Assembly (NCBI RefSeq): GCF_009827335.1
Contig: NZ_WTYH01000001.1
Location: 496,001 to 560,000, forward strand
Direction: 5' to 3'
Origin: Aurantiacibacter arachoides
Lineage (GTDB): Bacteria > Pseudomonadota > Alphaproteobacteria > Sphingomonadales > Sphingomonadaceae
DNA length: 64,000 nt
The translations under genes and the position numbers were made by a program. Positions 49,509-58,195 of the stretch are shown piece after piece. The notes below the pieces were generated by a model, which was given only the letters and a program-made list of their open reading frames with translations, did no database searches and was not told where the DNA came from. Every line of letters starts with the position of its first letter. The first letter of the stretch is position 1.

Positions 49509-50420
49509 ATGACCGACGATAACAAGAATGCTGGCAGACAGCCGCCGACTCCACCAACTCCGCCAACCCCGCCGACTCCGCCCAAGCAACCGGAGAATTG
49601 GCGCGATCATGCGGACCACCAGGATCACGACGCCCACTATGACGACTACCCGGCAGGCAGCAGCTTCCGCGTCGATGTCGACATCGAAGGGGACGATGAC
49701 GACCGTGGCCCGGACAGCTTCTTCGGCCGCGACGGACCTTTCGGCCCGAATGGCCCGTTCGGCGAAGGTGGCGTGTTCGGAGAGCGTGGCGTGTTCGGCC
49801 CCGATGGCCCCTTTGGTCCGCAGGGCGTGTTCGGTCCGGGCGGCGTGTTCGCCAAGAAATCGCGCCATCGCGGCGGCCCCCGACCCGGCAATCGCCCCGG
49901 TAACCGCTCCGGCAACGTGCATGAACGCGCTGCCGAAATGCACGGCATGGGCCATCGCCGGCGGCGCCGCCTGTTCGGGCCGGGAGAGCTGCGCCTGCTG
50001 CTGCTTGCCATGCTCGCCGAACAGCCGCGTCATGGCTACGAACTCATCAAGGCGATCGAGGAGATGACCGAAGGCGCCTACGCCCCGTCGCCCGGCGTGA
50101 TCTATCCCACCTTGCAGATGCTCAACGACGAAGGCGCCATCGCCGAACGGCAGAGCGACGACGCCAAGAAGCTGTATCAGGCGACTGCGGCAGGGGTGTC
50201 GGAGCTGGAGGATCGCAAAGGCGAGATCGCCCAGCTGTGGGCGCGCCTTGGCCGCAAGACCGAACGGTCGCGTCCGATGGATCAGCCCGAACTGTTCCGC
50301 GCGCTCGGCAACCTCGCGTCCGTCGTCGCCAACAAGGCCAGGCGCGGCCGGCTCGAACTCGACAAGGACCAGGTCGTGGACCTTATCGATCAGTTGGCGC
50401 GCAAGATCGAACGGCTGTGA
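49509..50420 (+). CDS. PadR family regulator with a long repetitive N-terminus
   Basis: 303 residues. The C-terminal half carries the PadR winged helix (about 160-235; LLLLAMLAEQPRHGYELI, SPGVIYPTLQMLNDEG) and a C-terminal helix domain. The first 150 residues are unusual: PPT repeats at 12-25, a His/Asp-rich stretch at 33-47, then FGxxGPFG / FGxxGVFG hexapeptide-like repeats from about 72 to 114, and an Arg/Gly-rich basic region. PadR regulators are normally 110-180 residues. A sphingomonad family with a similar Gly-rich extension seems to exist (recall). Ligand is unknown. Confidence 0.85.
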   Translation: MTDDNKNAGRQPPTPPTPPTPPTPPKQPENWRDHADHQDHDAHYDDYPAGSSFRVDVDIEGDDDDRGPDSFFGRDGPFGPNGPFGEGGVFGERGVFGPDGPFGPQGVFGPGGVFAKKSRHRGGPRPGNRPGNRSGNVHERAAEMHGMGHRRRRRLFGPGELRLLLLAMLAEQPRHGYELIKAIEEMTEGAYAPSPGVIYPTLQMLNDEGAIAERQSDDAKKLYQATAAGVSELEDRKGEIAQLWARLGRKTERSRPMDQPELFRALGNLASVVANKARRGRLELDKDQVVDLIDQLARKIERL

Positions 50421-50441
50421 AGAGGGCCTGACCCCCCTGTA

Positions 50442-50470
50442 ATCGGGCGCGGCCTTGCGCCGCGCCCGAT
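50442..50470. terminator. Perfect hairpin after the PadR gene
   Basis: ATCGGGCGCGGC and GCCGCGCCCGAT pair perfectly over 12 bp around CTTGC. It lies 21 bases after the PadR stop and ahead of the next gene. There is no T-run, so it is a candidate terminator without the classical tail. Confidence 0.55.
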
Positions 50471-50518
50471 CCGTGATAGCATTGCTGGCGGGGTCGCATC
50501 CCCTGGCAGGAGTGCCTC

Positions 50519-50986
50519 ATGACCGAACCCTTGCGTGAACCCGCGCCCTGGCACCTGTGGCCCGTGGGCTTGCTGGCCCTGCTGTTCACGGCATTCGGCG
50601 GTTACGATTATGTCATGTCGCAACTGGGTGACCGGGACTACATGGCCGCCGTGACGGGCGGGATGGGGGTCGATGTGGACGTGGCGGTCGCCTACTTCGC
50701 CGGTTTCCCGCTGTGGCTGGATTTCGCCTGGGCGATCGGCGTCTGGGGCGCGGTCGCCGGTTCGATCCTGCTGCTGCGGCGGCGGCGCTGGGCAGTTCCC
50801 GCCTTTGCCGTGTCGCTCGTCGCGTTCGTGGTCACCAACAGCTACGGCATTGCCAACCCCCTGCCCGGCATGCAGATCAACGCCATGACCCTCGGCCCGG
50901 TACTGGCGGTGTTCGTGGTTTTGCTGCTGCTGACACTCTACGCCCGGGCGATGGCCAGGCGCGGCGTGCTGGGACCGATGGCCTAG
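50519..50986 (+). CDS. Small four-helix membrane protein, unknown
   Basis: 155 residues with four hydrophobic segments near 12-30, 56-84, 91-108 and 118-142, and a short basic cytoplasmic end. I do not recognise a family. The GGCAGGAG ribosome site fits the ATG at 50519. It follows the PadR gene by 98 bp, with a hairpin between, so it may or may not be co-regulated; membrane proteins next to PadR genes are often its targets. It ends on the CTAG shared with the convergent glycosyltransferase gene. Confidence 0.7.
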   Translation: MTEPLREPAPWHLWPVGLLALLFTAFGGYDYVMSQLGDRDYMAAVTGGMGVDVDVAVAYFAGFPLWLDFAWAIGVWGAVAGSILLLRRRRWAVPAFAVSLVAFVVTNSYGIANPLPGMQINAMTLGPVLAVFVVLLLLTLYARAMARRGVLGPMA

Positions 50987-52146
50987 CCCTGGGGGCCGGT
51001 GCCGCCGCGTTCCGCAATCAGCCGCAGGTAGGTGTCGGCGACGACCTTGTTGATCGCGTCCCACGCAAAGTCGCGGCTGCGCAATTCGCCCGCACGGCCA
51101 TGTGCCTCGCGCAGAGCAGGGTCGCGGATGTAGGCTTCCACCGCGTCGGCAAAGGCGTCGGTGTCGCCGGGCGTTATCAACCGTCCGGTCACCCCGTCAC
51201 TGACGAGGCTGGTGCTTCCCGTGGCGCGCGCGGCCACCACAGGCAGGCCGCTGGCCATGGCTTCGAGGGTGACGTTACCGAATGTTTCCGTGATGCTGGG
51301 GTTGAGCAGCATGTCCATGCTGGCCACCGCGCGGGCCAGATCGGCGCCGCCCTGAAAGCCCACGAAGACCGCCTCGGGGCATTTTTCGGCAAAGACATCG
51401 CGAGCCGGGCCTTCGCCTACCACCAGCACTTTGTGCGCAACCCCGCGGCTTTGCAGCGTGGCGATCGTCTCGGTGAACACGTCGATGCCCTTTTCCAGCA
51501 CCAGCCGCCCGAGGAAGCCCACCGCCACCTCGTTGTCGGCAATGCCGTTGTTCCTGCGCCAGGCCATGTCACGGCGCGCAGGATCGAAGATGGTGCGATC
51601 CACGCCGCGCGCCCAGATCCCAATATCCTCATGCATGCCCTGTTCGCGCAGGACCTCGGCCATGCTTTCGCTGGGTGCGACGAGAGCGTCGGTGCGGCGG
51701 TAGAAACGGCGCATGATGGCAACGGCGAGCGGTTCGGCAACGGCCAGGCCGTAATATCGCGGGTAGGTCTCGAACCGGGTATGCACGCTGGTGAGGATCG
51801 GCATCCCGCGCTTGCGCGCCCAGCTGACCGCCGCGTGACCGGTGAAATCGGGCGAGGAGACGTGGACCACGTTGGGGCGGAATTGCGCCAGATCGCGGCG
51901 TACCGCGGCATCGAAGCCCAGCGGCAGGCGATATTCCGCGCGTCCGGGAATGCGCATACTGGGTACGCCGACCAGATCGCCCGCCGGCTCGAAGGCCGGT
52001 TCCGCAACGGTCGGGGCATAGACCCGCACCTTTGCACCCTGCCGCAACATGTAGTCGACAAGCCGGTTCAGCGCCTGGTTGGCGCCATCGCGGACGTAGT
52101 TGTAATTGCCGCTGAACAGGGCAACGCGAAGGTCGGCGGGGCTCAT
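50983..52146 (-). CDS. Glycosyltransferase family 4, MgtA/mannosyltransferase-like
   Basis: 387 residues, GT-B fold. The N-terminus VALFSGNYNYVRDGANQALN is the acceptor-domain loop of the group. VHVSSPDFTGHAAV and TSVHTRFETYPRYYG follow, and the donor site is LVLEKGIDVF and PSITETFGNVTLEAMASGLP with the E-x7-E motif. This pattern resembles alpha-mannosyl or glucosyl transferases that act on diacylglycerol. ATG 52146 matches the family start; an upstream in-frame ATG at 52209 adds a non-conserved stretch. Confidence 0.87.
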   Translation of the reverse strand: MSPADLRVALFSGNYNYVRDGANQALNRLVDYMLRQGAKVRVYAPTVAEPAFEPAGDLVGVPSMRIPGRAEYRLPLGFDAAVRRDLAQFRPNVVHVSSPDFTGHAAVSWARKRGMPILTSVHTRFETYPRYYGLAVAEPLAVAIMRRFYRRTDALVAPSESMAEVLREQGMHEDIGIWARGVDRTIFDPARRDMAWRRNNGIADNEVAVGFLGRLVLEKGIDVFTETIATLQSRGVAHKVLVVGEGPARDVFAEKCPEAVFVGFQGGADLARAVASMDMLLNPSITETFGNVTLEAMASGLPVVAARATGSTSLVSDGVTGRLITPGDTDAFADAVEAYIRDPALREAHGRAGELRSRDFAWDAINKVVADTYLRLIAERGGTGPQG

Positions 52147-52249
52147 TGTGCAGCGCCTTAGGCGAGGCTCGCGGCAAAGGCGAGAGGCTTGCGCCGGTGG
52201 TATCGGCACACAGTCGCCGGTCGCGCCTGCCGCAGGGCGACGGGGGACG

Positions 52250-52277
52250 GCGGCAACCCGCGCTGGCGGGTTGCCGC
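52250..52277 (-). terminator. Perfect hairpin downstream of typA
   Basis: GCGGCAACCCGC and GCGGGTTGCCGC pair over 12 bp around the loop GCTG. It begins 16 bases past the typA stop in the minus direction. A T-run is missing, so it is only a candidate terminator. The surrounding 146-bp spacer shows nothing else. Confidence 0.6.
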
Positions 52278-52292
52278 TGCCTGGTCTTAGGT

Positions 52293-54134
52293 TCAGCCGT
52301 TCTGTGCCGAACGCTTGGCGCGCTTGCGCTCGTGCGGATCGAGGATGGCCTTGCGCAGGCGAATGGACTGCGGAGTGACCTCCACGATCTCGTCATCGCC
52401 GATGTAGGCGATGGCCTGTTCCAGCGTCATCTTGCGCGGCGGGGTCAGGCGGATGCCTTCATCCTTGCCGCTGGCGCGGAAGTTGGTGAGCTGCTTGCTC
52501 TTCAGCGGGTTCACCTCGAGATCGTCGGGCTTGGCGTTCTCGCCGATGATCATGCCTTCGTAGAGCTTGGTGCCGGGGCCGACGAACAACACGCCGCGCT
52601 CTTCCAGCATGTTGAGCGCATAGGCCTGCGCCTCGCCCACTTCCATGCTGATGAGCACGCCGTTCTGCCGGCCCGCGATCGGGCCCTTGTGCGGGCCGTA
52701 GCTGTCGAACAGGCGGTTCATGATGCCGGTGCCGCGGGTGTCGGACAGGAATTCGCCGTGATAGCCGATCAGGCCACGGCTGGGCGCGGTAAAGGTCAGG
52801 CGGGTCTTGCCGCCGCCGGAGGGGCGCATGTCGGTCATCTCGGCCTTGCGCTGCGCCATCTTCTCCACGACGGTGCCGGAAAATTCCTCGTCCACGTCGA
52901 CCACGACGGTCTCGTAGGGTTCCATGCGCTTGCCGTTTTCCTCGCGGTAGAGGACGCGCGGACGGCTGATGGACAGCTCGAAGCCCTCGCGGCGCATGGT
53001 CTCGATCAGCACGCCCAGCTGCAGTTCGCCGCGCCCGGCGACCTCGAAGGCATCCTTGCCGGCGGCCTCGGTGATGCGGATGGCGACGTTGCCCTCCGCC
53101 TCGCGCTCCAGCCGGTCGCGGATGACACGGCTCTGCACCTTGTCGCCTTCGCGGCCCGCATAGGGGCTGTCGTTGACGGCAAAGGTCATCGAGAGGGTCG
53201 GCGGATCGATTTCCTGCGCGTGGATCGGCACGGTCACGTGCGGGGCGCACAGGGTGTTCGACACGGTCGCCTCGGTCAGGCCGGCGATGGCGACGATGTC
53301 ACCCGCCTTGGCGTGCAGCACGGGCTCGCGATCCAGGCCGTTGTAGGCGAAGACCTTCGTGGCGCGGCCGGCTTCCACCAGCTTGCCAGTAACGTCGAGC
53401 GCCTTGATCGGCATGCCGACTTCCAGCCGACCGCTTTCGATGCGACCGGTCAGGATGCGGCCCAGGAACGCGTCACGATCGAGCAGCGTGGCAAGCATGG
53501 CGAAGTCGCCGTCCTCGTCGAGGTCGGGGGCGGGGACGTGCTTGACGATCAGTTCGAACATCGGCGTCAGGTCGCCCTCGCGCGCGTCGATGTCCTCGCT
53601 GGCATAGCCCGAGCGGCCCGAGGCGTAGAGGACGGGAAAGTCGAGCTGGTCGTCGTTGGCATCCAGGTTGACGAACAGGTCGAACACCTCGTCCAGCACT
53701 TCCGACGCGCGGGCATCGTTGCGATCGATCTTGTTGACCACCACGATCGGCTGGAGGCCGAGGCCGAGCGCCTTGCCGGTGACGAACTTGGTCTGCGGCA
53801 TCGGCCCTTCGGCGGCATCCACCAGCAGGATGACCCCGTCCACCATCGACAGGATACGCTCCACCTCGGCGCCGAAATCGGCGTGGCCGGGGGTATCGAC
53901 GATGTTGATGCGGTAATTCTGTCCGCCGCCCTTGGGCGCCCACTCAATGCTGGTCGGCTTGGCGAGGATGGTGATCCCGCGCTCCTTTTCCAGATCGCCG
54001 GAATCCATCGCGCGCTCTTCCACGCGCTCGTTTTCGCGGAAGGTGCCGGACTGGCGGAAGAGCTGGTCGACGAGCGTGGTCTTGCCATGGTCGACGTGGG
54101 CGATGATCGCCACGTTACGAAGGGGGGCGGACAT
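52293..54134 (-). CDS. typA: Translational GTPase TypA (BipA)
   Basis: 613 residues, ribosome-binding GTPase related to EF-G, involved in 50S assembly and stress growth. G1 is AHVDHGKTT at about 13-21, G3 DTPGHADF, G4 NKIDR. The C-terminal specific domain ends with [10 protein letters not shown] and includes the TypA loop [19 protein letters not shown] (19 residues). ATG 54134 has AGGAAT upstream; an upstream in-frame extension to 54200 is non-conserved. It is divergent from the TonB receptor gene. Confidence 0.97.
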   Translation of the reverse strand: MSAPLRNVAIIAHVDHGKTTLVDQLFRQSGTFRENERVEERAMDSGDLEKERGITILAKPTSIEWAPKGGGQNYRINIVDTPGHADFGAEVERILSMVDGVILLVDAAEGPMPQTKFVTGKALGLGLQPIVVVNKIDRNDARASEVLDEVFDLFVNLDANDDQLDFPVLYASGRSGYASEDIDAREGDLTPMFELIVKHVPAPDLDEDGDFAMLATLLDRDAFLGRILTGRIESGRLEVGMPIKALDVTGKLVEAGRATKVFAYNGLDREPVLHAKAGDIVAIAGLTEATVSNTLCAPHVTVPIHAQEIDPPTLSMTFAVNDSPYAGREGDKVQSRVIRDRLEREAEGNVAIRITEAAGKDAFEVAGRGELQLGVLIETMRREGFELSISRPRVLYREENGKRMEPYETVVVDVDEEFSGTVVEKMAQRKAEMTDMRPSGGGKTRLTFTAPSRGLIGYHGEFLSDTRGTGIMNRLFDSYGPHKGPIAGRQNGVLISMEVGEAQAYALNMLEERGVLFVGPGTKLYEGMIIGENAKPDDLEVNPLKSKQLTNFRASGKDEGIRLTPPRKMTLEQAIAYIGDDEIVEVTPQSIRLRKAILDPHERKRAKRSAQNG

Positions 54135-54455
54135 GATCTGTATTCCTGCAAAGAGCCATGAAAAGGCAATAGGTCGCGGCCGGCGCGCATCATGCTGCAC
54201 CTGCGAATTGGCGCGCCCCTAGCCCAGAGAAGCGTTTTGAGCAAGCGGGAGGGTGGCGACCGTGCCAGCGTGCCTTCCCTATAGGGCAGGACTCTGCCTG
54301 TTGCGCGAATGCTACACCACCCGGGCCTTTGCCCGCCTTGTCCAAGGCTGATTGTGCAAGGCGTTGCGCGCTAGTAATGCAGCAGGCCTGAAAGGCCACT
54401 CTGGCCACTTCCCCGATCGCCAACGACAGCGGCGGGGTCGACCGGAGGGGGAGAG
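54135..54455. promoter_or_regulatory. Divergent intergenic region typA / TonB receptor
   Basis: 321 bp without a gene. It must hold the promoter of typA on the left and that of the receptor on the right, but I cannot fix -35/-10 boxes. GGAGGGGGAGAG before 54456 is the receptor ribosome site. No palindrome that would suggest Fur or a known regulator was found by eye. Confidence 0.45.
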
Positions 54456-57212
54456 ATGGAGATTTCAATGAAGACTGTTGTTGCCGGTTCCGCCGGTCTT
54501 TCGCGCACGTTCCTGTGCGGTGTGGCTGCCGCCGCGCTGCTCGCGCCTGCCGCCGCCTTCGCCCAGAGCGAGGCTGAAACCGGTCAGGACATGTATCCCC
54601 AGGAAGACGGCGAGGAACTGGACACCGGCAACCAGATCATCGTCACCGCGACCAAGCGCGAACAGACGCTGCAGGAAATTCCAGTCGCCGTGTCCGTGAC
54701 CGGTGCCGAGGTGCTGGAGCGTGACCAGATCCGCGACATCCGCGACCTGCAGACCGTGGTGCCCTCGCTCAGCGTGGGGCAGCGCCAGTCTTCCGCCAAC
54801 ACCGGGTTCTTCATCCGCGGCTTCGGCAACGGCGCCAACAACGCCGGTATCGAGCCTTCGGTCGGCGTGTTCATCGACGGCGTCTATCGCAGCCGCACCG
54901 CATCCTCCATCTCCGACCTGCCCAACGTCACCCGTATCGAGGTGCTGCGCGGCCCGCAGTCCACCCTGTTCGGCAAGAACGCCTCGGCGGGCGTCATCTC
55001 CGTCGTGACCGAAGAACCGCAGTTCGACTTCGGCGGTTCGGCCGAGCTGACCTACGGCAACTACGATGCCCTTATCGGCCGCGTCTACATGACCGGTCCG
55101 CTGGCCGACAGCGTGGCGGTGAGCGTCGCCGCCGGCATCAACCAGCGCGACGGGTTCTTCGAGGACCTGGGCACCGGCAACGCCTCCAACGATCGCGATC
55201 GCTGGTTCGTGCGCGGGCAGGCGCTGATCGACAACGGCAGCGACTGGACCTTGCGCGTCATCGCCGATTACGACAGCATCGACGAAGTCTGCTGCGGCGT
55301 CGTGAACGTCCAGAACGGCCCCTCCACCGCGGTCATCCGCGCGCTGGGCGGCAACGTGACCGATCCCAACGATCCGTTCGCGGACGTGATCTACAGCAAC
55401 TTCGATTCCGTCAACGACATCGAGAACCACGGTATCTCCGCCCAGTTCGACTGGGACGTCAGCGACGATTTCACCTTCACCTCCATCACCGCCAGCCGCA
55501 CGACGGAATCGGTGACGGTGCAGGATTCGGACTTCTCCAGCGCGGACCTGATCTATCCCAACTCGCAGGACCTGCGGATCGATACCTTCACCCAGGAATT
55601 CCGCATCACGGGTTCGCTGTTCGACCGGCTCGACGTGCTGCTGGGCGCGTTCTACCTGAACGAGGATGTCGAGCAATCGAACCAGCTGCTCTACGGCGCG
55701 GACTTCCGCAACTACGCCAACCTGCTGGTGGCCGGCCTTTCGGGCAACGCCTTTTCGGTCTTCGCCTCGCCGATCACGCCGGGGGCGGTGCCGCTGGAGG
55801 GCGTGTTCAGTCAGGCCTTCGGGACCAATCTCAACGGCACCTTCTTCAACCAGGGGCAGGGCTTCACCGAAGCCTACACGCTGGATTCCGAGAGCTATTC
55901 GCTGTTCGGTCAGCTCGATTTCGAGATCTTCGACGGTCTGGTGCTGACGCTGGGTGGCAACTACACCGACGACAGCAAGGTCTTCACGCAGAGCGCAGTG
56001 TCGACGGACGGGTTCTCGGCCATCAATTTCGATGCGCCGCAGCTTGCCCCGTTCCGCGGGCAGGTGCTGGGCCAGGGCTTCGTGTCACAGGCAGTGGGCA
56101 CCCGCCTTAACCTCGGTCGTGGCGCTACCGCGGCGGAAGTCGCGGCCTTTGCCGGTTCCAGCCCGACCAACTTCCAGGTGTTCCAGGCGATCCAGTTGCA
56201 GGCCGGGCAGTTTGCCGCGGCGAACGTCAACAACCCGCAGGCCAATCCGCTCAACCCGCTACGCGCGCTGCAATTCCTGCCGCCCTTCGTGAACGTGCCC
56301 AACGCCGTGGAGGACGGCCGCACGGACGACGACAATTTCAGCTACACCGCGCGCCTGGCTTATGACGTGTCGCCGGACATCAACGTCTATGCAAGCTACG
56401 CCACGGGCTTCAAGGCCAGCTCGATCAACCTGTCGCGCGATGCCCGCCCCACCGCGGCCGACCGCCAGTCGCTGATTTCACAGGGCCTGGGCGTTCCCAA
56501 CCTCTCCGCCGGTTCGCGTTTCGCCGGGCCGGAGGAATCGACGGTCATGGAACTCGGCATCAAGACCAACTTCGACTGGGCGTCGATCAACCTCACGCTG
56601 TTCGACCAGGAGATCGAGGGCTTCCAGTCCAACATCTTCACCGGCTCGGGCTTCGTGCTGGCGAACGCCGGCAAGCAGAGCACGCGCGGTGTCGAACTGG
56701 AAACGCTGTTCTATCCGGTCGAAGACTTCACCATCAACTTCGCCACGACCTATCTCGACCCCGTCTATGACAGCTTCACGCAGTCGGCGGTGGGCGACAT
56801 TTCCGGCCTGACGCCCGCGGGCATTCCGGAATGGACGGTCATCGTTGGTGCGCAGTACGAGTTCGACCTGCCCGGCGGCCTGCTGGTCCCCCGCGTGAAC
56901 TACCTGTGGCAGAGCGAGACGCAGCTGGTGGAAGGCCTGCCCGACTTCTTGGTGCGCGCACCGGACGGCACCATCCTCGATGCCACGGCCGCCATTGCCG
57001 CCGCGGCGCCGTTCACCCGCGAGACGAACGATCTCACCGCCTCGCTCACCTACGAACTGGACATGGGGCTGTCGATCTCGGTCTGGGGCCGCAACCTGCT
57101 CGACGACCGGAGCCTGGGCACCATTTTCCCGAGCCCGGCCCAGCCGCGCAGCATCTCGGCCTATCCCAACGACCCGCGCACCTACGGCATTACCGGCCGT
57201 TTCCGCTGGTAA
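54456..57212 (+). CDS. TonB-dependent receptor
   Basis: 918 residues, outer-membrane beta-barrel that takes up a ligand with energy from TonB. A signal peptide ends near AAAFAQ (about 31-36). NQIIVTATKREQTLQEIPVA at about 53-72 holds the TonB-box region and start of the plug. GPQSTLFGKNASAGVISVVT is the plug signature, and the last residues TYGITGRFRW end in an aromatic, as needed for outer-membrane insertion. The group resembles sphingomonad receptors for complex organic ligands; the ligand is not readable. ATG 54468 is an alternative start. A vicinal Cys pair (DEVCCGVV) in an early barrel loop is unusual. Confidence 0.95.
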   Translation: MEISMKTVVAGSAGLSRTFLCGVAAAALLAPAAAFAQSEAETGQDMYPQEDGEELDTGNQIIVTATKREQTLQEIPVAVSVTGAEVLERDQIRDIRDLQTVVPSLSVGQRQSSANTGFFIRGFGNGANNAGIEPSVGVFIDGVYRSRTASSISDLPNVTRIEVLRGPQSTLFGKNASAGVISVVTEEPQFDFGGSAELTYGNYDALIGRVYMTGPLADSVAVSVAAGINQRDGFFEDLGTGNASNDRDRWFVRGQALIDNGSDWTLRVIADYDSIDEVCCGVVNVQNGPSTAVIRALGGNVTDPNDPFADVIYSNFDSVNDIENHGISAQFDWDVSDDFTFTSITASRTTESVTVQDSDFSSADLIYPNSQDLRIDTFTQEFRITGSLFDRLDVLLGAFYLNEDVEQSNQLLYGADFRNYANLLVAGLSGNAFSVFASPITPGAVPLEGVFSQAFGTNLNGTFFNQGQGFTEAYTLDSESYSLFGQLDFEIFDGLVLTLGGNYTDDSKVFTQSAVSTDGFSAINFDAPQLAPFRGQVLGQGFVSQAVGTRLNLGRGATAAEVAAFAGSSPTNFQVFQAIQLQAGQFAAANVNNPQANPLNPLRALQFLPPFVNVPNAVEDGRTDDDNFSYTARLAYDVSPDINVYASYATGFKASSINLSRDARPTAADRQSLISQGLGVPNLSAGSRFAGPEESTVMELGIKTNFDWASINLTLFDQEIEGFQSNIFTGSGFVLANAGKQSTRGVELETLFYPVEDFTINFATTYLDPVYDSFTQSAVGDISGLTPAGIPEWTVIVGAQYEFDLPGGLLVPRVNYLWQSETQLVEGLPDFLVRAPDGTILDATAAIAAAAPFTRETNDLTASLTYELDMGLSISVWGRNLLDDRSLGTIFPSPAQPRSISAYPNDPRTYGITGRFRW

Positions 57213-57248
57213 GCATTCCCTGGACGGGATCCGCCACAGGCGGAGGAG

Positions 57249-57274
57249 AAGGGGGCTTTCGAGCCCCCTTTTTC
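57249..57274 (+). terminator. Rho-independent terminator after the TonB receptor
   Basis: AAGGGGGCT and AGCCCCCTT form a 9-bp stem closed by the stable tetraloop TTCG, followed directly by TTTC. It lies 36 bases after the receptor stop and is a textbook terminator. Confidence 0.93.
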
Positions 57275-57334
57275 TTGCGATACCCGCGCGTTGATGTAGC
57301 CTTTGCCCGCAACTAGGGGATGGGGGCTGCAGAT

Positions 57335-58192
57335 ATGGATCTTCGAATTGGTGAGGTGATTTCGCAATCGTTCGCGATGGTCGGCCGACGGTTTGGACCG
57401 TTGTTGGGTCTGTGGGCGGTATATCTTGCCCTTCAGATTGCGATGGCCGTCGTGTTTTTCACCGTAATCGGGGGCAGTTTTGCGCTTGCCGGGGTGATGG
57501 GCGACAGTCCGTTCGCGGCAATGGGTGTGGGCGCGATTCTAATGATCGTCCTGTTCTATGTCGCCTACCTATTGCTGTCATTCGCAACGAGTGTATCGTT
57601 GACGCACCAGGCATCCCCGCTGCATTCGCCTGCCTTGACCCAATCGTTCGGTGCCGGCCTGCGCAGCATGCTTACCCTGTTTGGGTTGCTGGTGGTTTTC
57701 TTCGTTGGTTATTTTGCGGTCACGCTGATCCTGACGCTGTTGGTCGGAGCGCTTTCCCGCGCCGGAGACGCCGCAGCCTTTATCGGCGTGGCCGCCTCTC
57801 TTGTGCTGATCCTTTATCTGCTTTGCCGGCTCGCGGTCGTCTTTCCGATCATTGCCGTTGAGGGGGAGCGCAACCCCCTTTCCGCCATCGCACGCTCTTG
57901 GCGCCTGACCTCGGGCAATGCCATGCGGATCTTTGTGGCCATGCTGGTCTTCTTCGTCCTTCTGGTGGCGGCGGTAGGCGTCCTGTTCCTGATTTTCGGG
58001 GGCTCGTTTGCGGCCATGGCCTCCAACGCGAACGGCCCCGGCGATTTCGGGGCGGTCATGGGAGGCATGGCGATCTTCTTCATCGCCTTTCTGGTCATCT
58101 CGGCGCTGGCAGCCATGATCTCGTCCAGCTTCATGGCGTCGCTTCACGCGGGTCTGGCGCCTGCACGCGAGACTATCGCGACGTTCGAATGA
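57335..58192 (+). CDS. Multi-pass membrane protein, GPDPase-membrane-domain-like
   Basis: 285 residues with about six transmembrane helices. The pattern LRIGEVISQSFAMVGRRFGP at the N-terminus and VVFPIIAVEGERNPLSAIARSW in the middle resembles the membrane-domain family seen beside glycerophosphodiesterases (also called BPSS1780-like), whose function is unknown. ATG 57335 is preferred; ATG 57320 has its G-run directly at the start codon, too close for a ribosome site. It is convergent with the ABC permease (3 bp between stops). The spacer before it holds the receptor terminator. Confidence 0.75.
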   Translation: MDLRIGEVISQSFAMVGRRFGPLLGLWAVYLALQIAMAVVFFTVIGGSFALAGVMGDSPFAAMGVGAILMIVLFYVAYLLLSFATSVSLTHQASPLHSPALTQSFGAGLRSMLTLFGLLVVFFVGYFAVTLILTLLVGALSRAGDAAAFIGVAASLVLILYLLCRLAVVFPIIAVEGERNPLSAIARSWRLTSGNAMRIFVAMLVFFVLLVAAVGVLFLIFGGSFAAMASNANGPGDFGAVMGGMAIFFIAFLVISALAAMISSSFMASLHAGLAPARETIATFE

Positions 58193-58195
58193 CCC

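Noticed and set aside
52146..54161. 671-codon + strand open frame opposite typA
   Set aside because: It is an antisense shadow of a conserved GTPase gene in GC-rich DNA; its translation is His/Ala/Val-rich without motifs.
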